This document shows, piece by piece, positions 54,748-62,350 of a stretch of 64,000 bases of DNA. Position 1 is the stretch's first letter. Every line of letters begins with the position of its first letter. The position numbers and the translations under genes were made by a program. The notes beneath the pieces are model-generated. The model made no database searches and was not told where the DNA came from. It worked only from the letters and a program-made list of their open reading frames with translations. This DNA is from Rhodocyclaceae bacterium (GTDB lineage Bacteria > Pseudomonadota > Gammaproteobacteria > Burkholderiales > Rhodocyclaceae): contig JAQTNA010000011.1 in the NCBI GenBank assembly GCA_028714035.1, forward strand, positions 1 through 64,000, read 5' to 3'.

Positions 54748-54912
54748 ATTATTGTTTTTACACGGTTTAACCACGCGCCCGGTACGCACTACGGTACGTC
54801 ATGGCGTTTGTGTCACCAAATGGAACGGGTTTGGTTCCGGATTGTACCGCGTTCACCATCAACCTTTCTCAATCGCAACGGTGCGCAGGGTGCCGCCTCA
54901 CCAGTTCGCGCG
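54748..54912. other. AT-richer junction DNA, no gene recognised
   Basis: The stretch after the tRNA fragment is lower in GC than the rest. It has a direct repeat CGGTTTAAC (at about 54731 and 54763). Short frames (for example from 54801) have no protein character. Confidence 0.45.
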
Positions 54913-55365
54913 TCAGCCGAACGACGTCTGCCACTCACGATACTGGTACGCAAGGCCGGCGCCGAGCACAGCGTAGAAGATAAGCGATGGGATCGCCACG
55001 CGCATATCCGCTGAGGAGGGGATTGAGGCCCTAAGCAGTACCGCCGCGAGGTATCCGAACACCGTCCACATAACGAAATCCGCCCTGACCCATGCACCCA
55101 TCGCAGTTAGAAAGGCCAGCCCGGCGAGCGGTGCAAGCAGAAGGGGCGCAAGCGCGACAAACGCGCCATTCCAGAAGCCCAGAAAGGAAAACCCGGCTTC
55201 CCCCAGGACAAACCTCCCGCCCTCGCGCCTTGGCCAGAGGGTGATTGATCGTGGCCTGGCCAGGGTCAGCAATCCGACGGACCAATGTGCCAGTTCGTGC
55301 AGCATGGTGCCGGGGACCCCCAGAATCGCGGTGATCGGAAGCCACTTGCTGAAACGCGCGAACAT
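54913..55365 (-). CDS. Membrane metalloprotease-like protein (HExxH), unassigned
   Basis: A ~150-residue protein with about four membrane helices and the metal motif MLHELAHWSVG (HExxH) early in the first helix region. This resembles the M50-type intramembrane proteases, but their second motif (a DG/NPDG element) is not evident. AGGTG lies four bases before the ATG. First gene of the presumed mobile element, minus strand. Substrate unknown; it may be a degenerate or minimal protease. Confidence 0.6.
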   Translation of the reverse strand: MFARFSKWLPITAILGVPGTMLHELAHWSVGLLTLARPRSITLWPRREGGRFVLGEAGFSFLGFWNGAFVALAPLLLAPLAGLAFLTAMGAWVRADFVMWTVFGYLAAVLLRASIPSSADMRVAIPSLIFYAVLGAGLAYQYREWQTSFG

Positions 55366-55478
55366 CCACACCTGCGCGCGAAACAAGCCACTACCGCTGG
55401 CCGGAAACACTGTTGCTGAACAATCTGCTCAAGAGCCGCCACCAGAAAAGCTGACTCCGATCTGAACCAGTGAAGCTT

Positions 55479-55509
55479 TTGACCTTCACTATTGTTGTGA
55501 GTACAATAA
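55479..55509 (+). promoter_or_regulatory. brnTA promoter with overlapping operator
   Basis: TTGACC (55479-55484), 17 bp, TACAAT (55502-55507). The dyad ATTGT-N7-ACAAT (55491-55507) overlaps the -10 box, matching expected autorepression by the antitoxin. Confidence 0.75.
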
Positions 55510-55514
55510 TTCTC

Positions 55515-55784
55515 ATGGACATCAGCTTCGATCCAGCCAAAAGCGAACGCAACGAGACTGAGCGCGGCTTACCGTTTACGCTAGTTGAGCAACTGGACTG
55601 GTCTGGTGCGATGATCGAAGAGGATATCCGTAAAGAGTACGGGGAGCGCCGTTACCGGGTATTGGGACTGATCGGAGGTCGGTTGCACGCGGCAGTTTTC
55701 ACGCCACGAGGTGGCAAGGTACACGTCATCAGCCTGCGCAAGGCGAACCCACGAGAGGTGAAACATTATGAACAGAAGACCTGA
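55515..55784 (+). CDS. brnT: BrnT-family toxin
   Basis: An 89-residue BrnT ribonuclease toxin (FDPAKSERNETERGLPFT, then RRYRVLGLIGGRLHAAVFTPR, with the catalytic-type Arg/Lys positions). Antitoxin brnA overlaps its end by 17 bp. The start ATG at 55515 is chosen over an earlier frame because the promoter and operator lie just upstream. Acts as a translation inhibitor when free. Confidence 0.88.
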   Translation: MDISFDPAKSERNETERGLPFTLVEQLDWSGAMIEEDIRKEYGERRYRVLGLIGGRLHAAVFTPRGGKVHVISLRKANPREVKHYEQKT

Positions 55785-56064
55785 TCCTGAACTGGTTGAC
55801 GAAGAAAACCCCGAATGGACGGCTGACGATTTCGCGAATGCGAGGCCCGCGAGTGAGGTTTTACCTGGGATTTTCGGCGCAAAAGTTGCCGGCGAAATGT
55901 TGAAGCCCCGTGGCCGCCCCCGCGCAGAGCACCCGAAAGAGCGCATCAACATCCGCCTGTCACATGAAGTTGTGGAGCACTTCAAGGCGTCTGGGCAAGG
56001 CTGGCAGACCCGTATTGACTCCGCCCTGCGCCAGTTTATAACCGAGCACCCTGCCAACCGGTAG
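55768..56064 (+). CDS. brnA: BrnA-family antitoxin
   Basis: A 98-residue antitoxin. The C-terminal half is ribbon-helix-helix-like (KERINIRLSHEVVEHFKASG), which binds DNA, while the N-terminal half (VDEENPEWTADDFANARP) wraps the toxin. It should neutralise BrnT and repress the operon through the operator at 55491-55507. Confidence 0.88.
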   Translation: MNRRPDPELVDEENPEWTADDFANARPASEVLPGIFGAKVAGEMLKPRGRPRAEHPKERINIRLSHEVVEHFKASGQGWQTRIDSALRQFITEHPANR

Positions 56065-56206
56065 CCCCTGGGCCATGTGCTGCGCCGCCGAGCACGACCG
56101 ATGGACCAAAGCCTACAGGAGCGGGAAAGCATGAGCAAACTTACCATCAACACTTCCGCAATCGCGCTGGCTTGGCAAGCCTTCCAAGGCACGCGCTCAT
56201 GGCTGT

Positions 56207-56650
56207 TTAGTCCGCGCGCTGCCGCTCAAGAACCTTCCCCACTTTCTCCAGATCCATGCCCTCGGTCGGGGAACTTCCGTCACGGCAGAGGTTCAGGCCG
56301 TAGTCGACGCCGAACTCAGCCAGTTTCCCCTCCTTGGTCGGTACGTTCGCCTGCTTCAGGCGCACGTTGAGGCGCTTGCAGCCCTCCTGCCTGAAGCTCT
56401 TGAGGGTCGTTACTTCCACCACGACCGGCGCCGCCGATCCGGTGGTGTTGCTGAACTTGTCCGCTATCGGCCCCACCAGGACACCATTGGCCGCGCCGCC
56501 ACGAGCGTCCAGGGCTTCCATGAGGAGCGGCTTGAGGCTGGGGTATTCGGCGGCGGCCCGAAGGCTTGGCGCCGCGGCCAGGAGTGTCAGCGCGACGAGG
56601 GTGGCACAACGGACTTGCCTCCGGGGTGACTTCGGGCCTCTGGCTCTCAT
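56207..56650 (-). CDS. Exported protein, end of the transfer operon, unrecognised
   Basis: A 147-residue protein with a signal peptide (ATLVALTLLAAAPSLRAAA) and a ~115-residue domain with two Cys residues (QEGCKRLNV, LNLCRDGS). No family recognised. It lies 7 bp after the traN part 2 gene and is cotranscribed, so it may be an accessory of conjugation. Confidence 0.65.
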   Translation of the reverse strand: MRARGPKSPRRQVRCATLVALTLLAAAPSLRAAAEYPSLKPLLMEALDARGGAANGVLVGPIADKFSNTTGSAAPVVVEVTTLKSFRQEGCKRLNVRLKQANVPTKEGKLAEFGVDYGLNLCRDGSSPTEGMDLEKVGKVLERQRAD

Positions 56651-56657
56651 TCTGTGC

Positions 56658-58265
56658 TCACCTCTGGTAGTAACTCTGCACTTTCTGCTGGACCGACGAT
56701 TGGGTTTGCTGGCTCATCGTCCCCACGTTCGGTAACTGGATGTTGGCCATGATCTCGGCCGTAAATTCCGACAGGTCAATTCTGGAGAAGTCCAGGGCGG
56801 CGAACTCCGCCTGGGTGAAACCGGAGCAGTTCGGGCTTTCCGCCGCGCCCCATGCCTTGCCGATCTGTGTCCTGCCCTGCTCGTTGATGATTCGCGCCAA
56901 CCGGCTGTTGTAGCAGCAATGCGACTTGGTATGTTCGAGGCAAATTTTCACGAACAGGAGCTTCAACTCCTGAGAACAGTAGGTGCCAACCTCATGGCAC
57001 AAATTCTGGCCGCGACGCATCGCCAGGATTTGCTCGCTCTGATCGCATGACATCAGATCCTGAAGGATCATGATGCCGATCTGGAGTGCCAATGAATAGG
57101 GATCGAAGCCAGTGAAGACGAATCCTTGGCTGAACGAGAACTGGAACGAAAATCCATAAAAGCCGAACGAGGGATTGAACAATCCATCCGCGCCCGTGAC
57201 CCCGAGAATGGCACCCAGACCCTTTTGCAGGGTAGGCGCGTCGTAGAGGGCATCGTAGACGTAGCCGGAACCCGCATCCAAGGCCTGCCCGCCGACTTTC
57301 ACAGCGGCACCGATCAATGCCGCGTTGGAGAAACCGCCTCCGCCCCCGCTCGTCTTGCAGCAGTTCGCCAGGCCGAACAGCTTGATGCGGCAGCGGGCAT
57401 CTGATCCTCGAAACACCTCCGTTTCCGAGCCATAGGTGCCGGCCTCCCGTGCGGCCTCCATGAGCGCCATGGATCGCGCAAAGTCAGGGTCGTTCGGCGA
57501 GCCCTTGTTGAAGCAGTTGCCGCCCTGGCAGAACTGTTGGCCCGAGCAATCCGTCACCGTGCTGCTATGGGCAGGCGTGCTCATGCAACTGTAGGTTCTC
57601 TGCTCGAAGGTGCACTGCCCAAGGGTTTGATCCGTGCAGCTTGATGATTGCAACGCGCAATTCGGGTTCGAGGCGTACCCATTGCACTCGGACGTGTCAG
57701 AGCGGCCGGTCAGGCAGGCGTAGGTATTCGTCGTCTGGTAGCAGCTGTCCGGGGCTGCCTGGGCTGGGGTAATGCCTGCCGGCAAGGGGGAAGCCAGGGT
57801 GGTGGACGTGCAGGTGCTCGATGCGAGAGTGCAGTTGGCATTTCCAGAAAGAGAGGCGCACGGCGACGGGTCATAGTTGCTCGACACCAGGGTATAGGTG
57901 TCGGCCAGACGGAGGGTGTTGGTCGGTGTCGCCGTGCCGGGGTTGCCGCAGCGCCAGGTTTGGGTGTATTTCATGCAACCCGTGCCGAACGTGGTGTCCG
58001 TCTGGGCGCATTGGGAGTTGGTCTGCCAGCAGGCCGGCCGAGCGTTAATGAAGGGCTGGCAGTAATTGACAGCGTTGGGTTGGATGCAACTATAGGTGTC
58101 CTCGTACTCCCAGCACCCGCCTGCCTCCGCCACAGTGACCGTGACACCCGAGATGTTCTTGCTTGGGGTCGAGTCGACGCAGACTGACCCGGATAGCTGG
58201 CAATCCCTGGCAAACGCGCTCGTGATGAGCGCCAACAGAATGAAGATGGCAACAAGCTTCTTCAT
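56658..58265 (-). CDS. TraN, C-terminal part (mating-pair stabilisation)
   Basis: A 535-residue Cys-rich exported protein starting MKKLVAIFILL (signal peptide). It contains the TraN-like Cys-rich stretch and the C-terminal segments FGLANCCKTSGGGG, FSNAALIGAAVKVGG, NLCHEVGTYCSQELKL and LEHTKSHCCYNSRLA. TraN sits in the outer membrane of F-like systems and stabilises donor-recipient contact. It overlaps the upstream traN-like gene by 4 bp; together they equal one long TraN. Confidence 0.85.
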   Translation of the reverse strand: MKKLVAIFILLALITSAFARDCQLSGSVCVDSTPSKNISGVTVTVAEAGGCWEYEDTYSCIQPNAVNYCQPFINARPACWQTNSQCAQTDTTFGTGCMKYTQTWRCGNPGTATPTNTLRLADTYTLVSSNYDPSPCASLSGNANCTLASSTCTSTTLASPLPAGITPAQAAPDSCYQTTNTYACLTGRSDTSECNGYASNPNCALQSSSCTDQTLGQCTFEQRTYSCMSTPAHSSTVTDCSGQQFCQGGNCFNKGSPNDPDFARSMALMEAAREAGTYGSETEVFRGSDARCRIKLFGLANCCKTSGGGGGFSNAALIGAAVKVGGQALDAGSGYVYDALYDAPTLQKGLGAILGVTGADGLFNPSFGFYGFSFQFSFSQGFVFTGFDPYSLALQIGIMILQDLMSCDQSEQILAMRRGQNLCHEVGTYCSQELKLLFVKICLEHTKSHCCYNSRLARIINEQGRTQIGKAWGAAESPNCSGFTQAEFAALDFSRIDLSEFTAEIMANIQLPNVGTMSQQTQSSVQQKVQSYYQR

Positions 58266-59365
58266 TGCGTACGTGTCTTCAACGCCTGGCACTGGTCGGA
58301 CACCCAGGTGGAAACCGTCTTCGTCAGCGGAAGCTGGAGCGGAACGCCGGTACCGGAGCCGCTCTGCGCATTGCACCCAGAGCTGACATCGCGTACCGAG
58401 GGGGTACAGGTGGTGGTGCCGCAGGCCACGCTGTAATAGACGTAGAGGTTGCAGCCAAATCCCAGGTTGCTGACGTAGTAGTCGGTTACCGACTGCCCCG
58501 GCGCCACCGCGACATGGAACAAGCCGTAGCTCCCATTCCACGGGTAGCCGATCCAGTTGTAGTCATAGCGATTCGCACCGTCGTAGGAGCGATAGGGCTC
58601 CACGTCGTAGGAGTGCCCATCACCACCGCAATAGACATTCAGGGCCAGGTAGGGGTCGACGCACCAACTGCAATCAACAAACGCCGCCCTGCCCAGCCAC
58701 GCGCCAGGGGCACATTGGCCAAATCCCACCGTAACACTGCTACCGCGGCGGCACTTCAAGGTTTGATAGGCCGTCACCGTCTGATCGCACTGGAAATTCG
58801 CATCGGTGTCGATATTGACTACCCGCCCCATGCTGCATTGCTGGGTGCCGACTTCCTTGAGCACGGAACAGGTTTGGGTCGTGTACTGCGCCGGAGTCGT
58901 TTGCGTACTCGTCGTGCACTGGGTGCTGCTGCCGGTACCGCCGCTGAGGCCAAGGGACTGGAAGAAGGTCTCCGCGTTGTTCTGATTGGCTTTCGCCGTC
59001 AGGATCATCGGGTCGTTCCTGGTGATTGTGATCTGAGGCCGCACCTGAATGTTGTTGGCCAGAAAATTCACCGCCGCGCATTCCTGGCGCTTGATGGCAT
59101 CGGCATCTGGCGCTGCTGTCGCACAGCCTTGCACCTTGGCGGTGCCTGGCCCGGTTACCTGTCCTTGGCCTCCCTGGAAGAACTGCGCCTCAGCTGGAGT
59201 GGTGCCGTAGGCGGGAACCGCTCCCGCCGCGGAACCGCTGCCGATCCCGGAGAACGCGCCCTGCTTGGCCGAGGTGCCCAGGCTGCTGCCAGCCTGGAAG
59301 GCGCTATTCTGGTCCGCGAGGCACGCCGCCGCCCACCAGAGGACGACGAATACCGCCCGGCGCAT
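58262..59365 (-). CDS. TraN-like, N-terminal part
   Basis: A 367-residue exported protein (signal peptide VVLWWAAACLADQ) with Gly/Thr/Ser-rich sequence and several Cys residues (VQGCATAAPD, KRQECAAVNF, SWCVDPYLALN). Position between trbC and the second TraN part, with ATGA and TGATG junctions, suggests that a long TraN of MPF-F elements has been divided into two proteins. Confidence 0.7.
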   Translation of the reverse strand: MRRAVFVVLWWAAACLADQNSAFQAGSSLGTSAKQGAFSGIGSGSAAGAVPAYGTTPAEAQFFQGGQGQVTGPGTAKVQGCATAAPDADAIKRQECAAVNFLANNIQVRPQITITRNDPMILTAKANQNNAETFFQSLGLSGGTGSSTQCTTSTQTTPAQYTTQTCSVLKEVGTQQCSMGRVVNIDTDANFQCDQTVTAYQTLKCRRGSSVTVGFGQCAPGAWLGRAAFVDCSWCVDPYLALNVYCGGDGHSYDVEPYRSYDGANRYDYNWIGYPWNGSYGLFHVAVAPGQSVTDYYVSNLGFGCNLYVYYSVACGTTTCTPSVRDVSSGCNAQSGSGTGVPLQLPLTKTVSTWVSDQCQALKTRTQ

Positions 59366-60150
59366 CAGTTGATCCCCCGGATAATCTTGCTCCGAAACGA
59401 CCTGGCCACGTCCGCCCAGGCCGGGCTCGTACGCTCGATGTATTCCAGGGCGTAATCCAGCGACACGTCCCCGGACACCTTGACGAAGGTATCCGCCCTG
59501 GAGCAGCCGCTATCGAGCACGCTGCCGGCGTCCGGCCGGGCGATGACCACCACCGGCACCCGCTTGACGCTGAATTGCTGAAATGCCGGTGGATGAACGA
59601 CCGCCGAGACGTTGCGATCGCCGACGAGCGCCTTGATCTCCTCCCCCATCTTCCTCATGGAGTCACCCTTGAGGCCGCGAAACACAAGAACGGCGCCGGC
59701 ACGGTCGGCCTGGTCGGCGAGGTGTACAAGCGCATCTCTGGGCATGGACAGCGACACCATCACCAACAAATCCGGCCCGTGCTTGCCTGGCGCCAGGGGG
59801 CGTCCCAGTGCCTTGTATTTCTGCGCCAGCTCAGCGATGTCCGGCGCGGGCACCGCTGGTTTGGGTACCGATTCGATACTCGGAATACCAGCGCCGCCGT
59901 ACCGCTGTTTGAGCAGAGCCGGCTCCGATATCCGCCCCATGGCATCTCTCGCTCTGGACTGTGCCCTGGTTATATCCTCTGCTGACGGAAGCGATGGACG
60001 CCCCGCGCCAACCCCGGCAGTCGCGGGACTCGTGCCACCCCCGGTGAAAGATTCCTGGGCCGAGGCTGGATAGGACGCCAGCGCCAGGAACAAGGGGAGG
60101 AGAAGCGCAGGAATCGAACCTGCGCACAGAGGATGATTCCTTGCTCTCAT
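59365..60150 (-). CDS. trbC: TrbC-like type-F transfer protein
   Basis: A 261-residue exported protein with signal peptide (LLLPLFLALASYPASA) and the C-terminal TrbC/Ftype domain: LLVMVSLSMPRDAL, LVFRGLKGDSMRKM, VKRVPVVVIA, VKVSGDVSLDYALEYI. This thioredoxin-like domain assists pilus assembly in F-type systems. TraU ends within its ATG (ATGA); traN follows immediately. Confidence 0.88.
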   Translation of the reverse strand: MRARNHPLCAGSIPALLLPLFLALASYPASAQESFTGGGTSPATAGVGAGRPSLPSAEDITRAQSRARDAMGRISEPALLKQRYGGAGIPSIESVPKPAVPAPDIAELAQKYKALGRPLAPGKHGPDLLVMVSLSMPRDALVHLADQADRAGAVLVFRGLKGDSMRKMGEEIKALVGDRNVSAVVHPPAFQQFSVKRVPVVVIARPDAGSVLDSGCSRADTFVKVSGDVSLDYALEYIERTSPAWADVARSFRSKIIRGIN

Positions 60151-61280
60151 GGCGCCCCCACGACACCCTGGCAGCAGTTGCGCTTGCGAAAGACCTGGTA
60201 CGCGAAGTCCTCGCCCTCGAAGGGAAATTCCCGCCCAGCGCCCCAAAGGAGGGTCGATCGCCCGAGGGGCTGGCAGCACTTGCCGGCGATCTTCTGGGTC
60301 TGCGGAACCGGATACAGCATGTGGTACTTGTAGCTGGTCTTGTCCATGATCGGCTGCATGTAATAGCCACACAGGCCACCATCGCCCGATGCGGACCACA
60401 TCAAGCCTTCGCGGTGCATCTTGGCGATAATGCGCGTCAGTTCCAGGCTGGATGCCTGCACGCCGCCAACATGGGCCTGGACATTGCCGTTCATGGGGTA
60501 GAGGCTGCCCTGGCATCCGGCGCACCAGAAGAAGGTGTTGTTGGGAAAAGCCGCCGTGGCCGTCACGCAATCGGCGGCACAGGCGGCCTGCGCCGGCAGG
60601 TTGCCGAACAGGTAAACCTCCGGGTTCAAAATCCGCGTCAGTTCGTCGTCATGCCAGAGCGGATCAAGCTCGGTCAGGTACGCGACATCGAAGCCGGTGT
60701 TCTCCAGGCAACTGTTGTCGAGCACCGCTTGCAGGTAATAGATGATCGGGTCGACGTACCAGTGCACCTGGTAGAAGGAACTGGTGTCCTGGGAATCCCG
60801 CGTGCTGCGTCCATGAGCCGGGGCATCGAACCCTGGGTCCATCTTGATGCCACCCAGGCTCACCATGCAGAAGGGTTGCCGCGACACATCCACCCGGCGC
60901 AGGGGCTCCCAGAAGCTGACTTTGATACCCACCTTCGGCGGATTACCGCAGGCGCACGCCACCCCTCCTGGGTTAGCCGTATCTTCCTGGTCCATCGAGG
61001 CCAGGGTCGCACCGCCGATGCGCAAGGGAAACATGCACGACCAGCAGATGTCCGTGATCGGATTGGCAAACTTGCCCTTGCAGGAAGCGGCCTGGCTGGT
61101 GGCCGAGAACAGCACACCGAAAGCCAGGAGGAGCCTCACTGTCGTGAGCAAGCGCTCGCCCCTGATTTTGAAAGTCGCGGTCCGCTCCCCCTCGCCCCCA
61201 ACCCCTCTCCCGCGAGGGGCGAGGGGAGCATCGAGAGTCGCTGGCGCGACTTTCACGTCACGGCCGAATTTCATCAACAC
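60147..61280 (-). CDS. traU: TraU conjugal transfer protein
   Basis: A 377-residue Cys-rich protein of the TraU family (CKGKFANPITDICWSCMFPL, ACACGNPPKVGIKVSFWEP, PVPQTQKIAGKCCQPLG). The signal peptide (VRLLLAFGVLFSATSQA) is preceded by ~45 residues translated from a GC-rich repeat (61190-61257); the frame survives because the inserted length is a multiple of three. A GTG at 61139 could give the normal start. Secreted, needed for DNA transfer in F-like systems. Confidence 0.9.
   Translation of the reverse strand: MLMKFGRDVKVAPATLDAPLAPRGRGVGGEGERTATFKIRGERLLTTVRLLLAFGVLFSATSQAASCKGKFANPITDICWSCMFPLRIGGATLASMDQEDTANPGGVACACGNPPKVGIKVSFWEPLRRVDVSRQPFCMVSLGGIKMDPGFDAPAHGRSTRDSQDTSSFYQVHWYVDPIIYYLQAVLDNSCLENTGFDVAYLTELDPLWHDDELTRILNPEVYLFGNLPAQAACAADCVTATAAFPNNTFFWCAGCQGSLYPMNGNVQAHVGGVQASSLELTRIIAKMHREGLMWSASGDGGLCGYYMQPIMDKTSYKYHMLYPVPQTQKIAGKCCQPLGRSTLLWGAGREFPFEGEDFAYQVFRKRNCCQGVVGAP
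61190..61257. repeat. GC-rich repeat copy within the traU N-terminus
   Basis: CCCCCTCGCCCCCAACCCCT, the hairpin GCGAGGGGCGAGGGG and GAGTCGCTGGCGCGACTTTC are the same components as at 49345-49431, in the opposite orientation relative to the host gene. Confidence 0.75.
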
Positions 61281-61884
61281 GAAGTTGCCTCCTTTGCTGG
61301 CTGACGACGGCTGGCGCCTGGGTGATGGAAAAGCGCCGCGACAGCGCCCCGCCCTGGTCGTAGAAGACTTCCCGCTTCCACTGCCGCATGAGTTTCATCG
61401 GCTCGCCGCCGACGAGGATAGGCTTCACGCGCATCTTGGACTCGGCCATGAAGCGCTTAGCGAAGGCGATCTGCATCTTGTCCCGGCCATCAAAGAACAG
61501 CAGCGCCTGCGTCATGCGCGCGTAGTCGAAGGGATTAATCCGCGTGCCGGCGGGATACAGGACGTTGCCCTTCTCGTCGACCACGTTCCGATCCAGCGTC
61601 CAGGTCGGGTCAATGAAGAAGGTGCGCGCGGTTTCCGTGGGGCGGATTCCCGATACGGGCCTGGGGCGCTCGATGCCGCCCATCACCTTGCGCTTGTAGT
61701 CATCCTGCATCCCGGCCAGCTCGCCGGTTTTTTCCATACGGCGGAACTTGTCCTTGATGACCTCGATGAGGTCACGCTCGGCGATGTCATAGGTCGGCCC
61801 GACGGTGCCCAGGTCTTCGGCGTGAAGACTGGCGCCGAGCACGGACAGGAACAGCAATATCGCGAGGATTGATCGGTTGGGCAT
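61258..61884 (-). CDS. traW: TraW conjugal transfer protein
   Basis: A 208-residue exported protein (signal AILLFLSVLGASLHA) with the TraW family landmarks GPTYDIAERDLIEVI, TFFIDPTWTLDRNV, DEKGNVLYPAGTRINP and LFFDGRDKMQ. TraW is a periplasmic pilus-assembly factor of F-type systems. First visible gene of the minus-strand transfer module; its end overlaps the traU start. Upstream transfer genes are missing and hipBA stands there, divergently. Confidence 0.9.
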   Translation of the reverse strand: MPNRSILAILLFLSVLGASLHAEDLGTVGPTYDIAERDLIEVIKDKFRRMEKTGELAGMQDDYKRKVMGGIERPRPVSGIRPTETARTFFIDPTWTLDRNVVDEKGNVLYPAGTRINPFDYARMTQALLFFDGRDKMQIAFAKRFMAESKMRVKPILVGGEPMKLMRQWKREVFYDQGGALSRRFSITQAPAVVSQQRRQLRVDEIRP

Positions 61885-62026
61885 GGGGCCAATGCTGGCA
61901 CAGGGGCCACCCTGCTTCGTGCGCCAAACGCAGTCGTTTGTGGCGCGTTTCGGGTTGTCCGTGGCTCCGAGTAAAGCAGCGCTCAAAGAATGCCATCGCC
62001 GGCCTACCCATCGGCACCCCCGATAC

Positions 62027-62055
62027 TTTACAGTTATCGTCCATAGCGATATTAT
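62027..62055 (+). promoter_or_regulatory. hipBA promoter with overlapping operator
   Basis: TTTACA (62027-62032), 17 bp, TATTAT (62050-62055). The dyad TATCG-N7-CGATA (62035-62051) lies between and over the -10 box; a further TATCG is at 62061. Related in form to the TATCC-N8-GGATA operators of E. coli hipBA. Confidence 0.7.
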
Positions 62056-62074
62056 TCATTTATCGCCATTCCCG

Positions 62075-62347
62075 ATGGAGCTTGCCGTGGCTCAGATACT
62101 CTCCACTTCTGCCCAGGTGGGCCAGGTGCTGGCCAGTCGGCGCCGGGCGCTGAAACTTTCCCAGCAGGCGGTGGCTGCCAAGCTGGGCATCAGCCAGAAC
62201 CGACTGTCGGAACTGGAAGAAAGCCCGGACCGGCTGACCCTGGATCGCCTCCTCGCTCTGGCCAACGTGCTGGGGCTGGAGCTGACTATCCACGACCAGG
62301 CCATCCGCGACCAGACCGGCAGCCCACCCACTGCCGGAGAGTGGTAG
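62075..62347 (+). CDS. hipB: HipB-like HTH antitoxin
   Basis: A 90-residue XRE-type helix-turn-helix protein (LKLSQQAVAAKLGISQNRLS, then LALANVLGLELTI). The kinase toxin gene hipA follows after 3 bp. It should bind HipA and repress the promoter at 62027-62055. The ATG at 62075 is chosen; frames further upstream are not supported. Confidence 0.87.
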   Translation: MELAVAQILSTSAQVGQVLASRRRALKLSQQAVAAKLGISQNRLSELEESPDRLTLDRLLALANVLGLELTIHDQAIRDQTGSPPTAGEW

Positions 62348-62350
62348 GCC

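Noticed and set aside
54707..54790. A complete tRNA gene
   Set aside because: No matching 5' acceptor strand, D-arm or anticodon arm precedes the T-arm.
54801..54983. Short plus-strand frames next to the tRNA fragment
   Set aside because: No ribosome-binding site or protein-like composition.
56131..56370. Plus-strand frame starting MSKLTINTSAIALAWQ with an AGGAG box
   Set aside because: The start looks plausible but after ~28 codons it becomes the antisense of the exported protein gene; at most a gene fragment, left unannotated.
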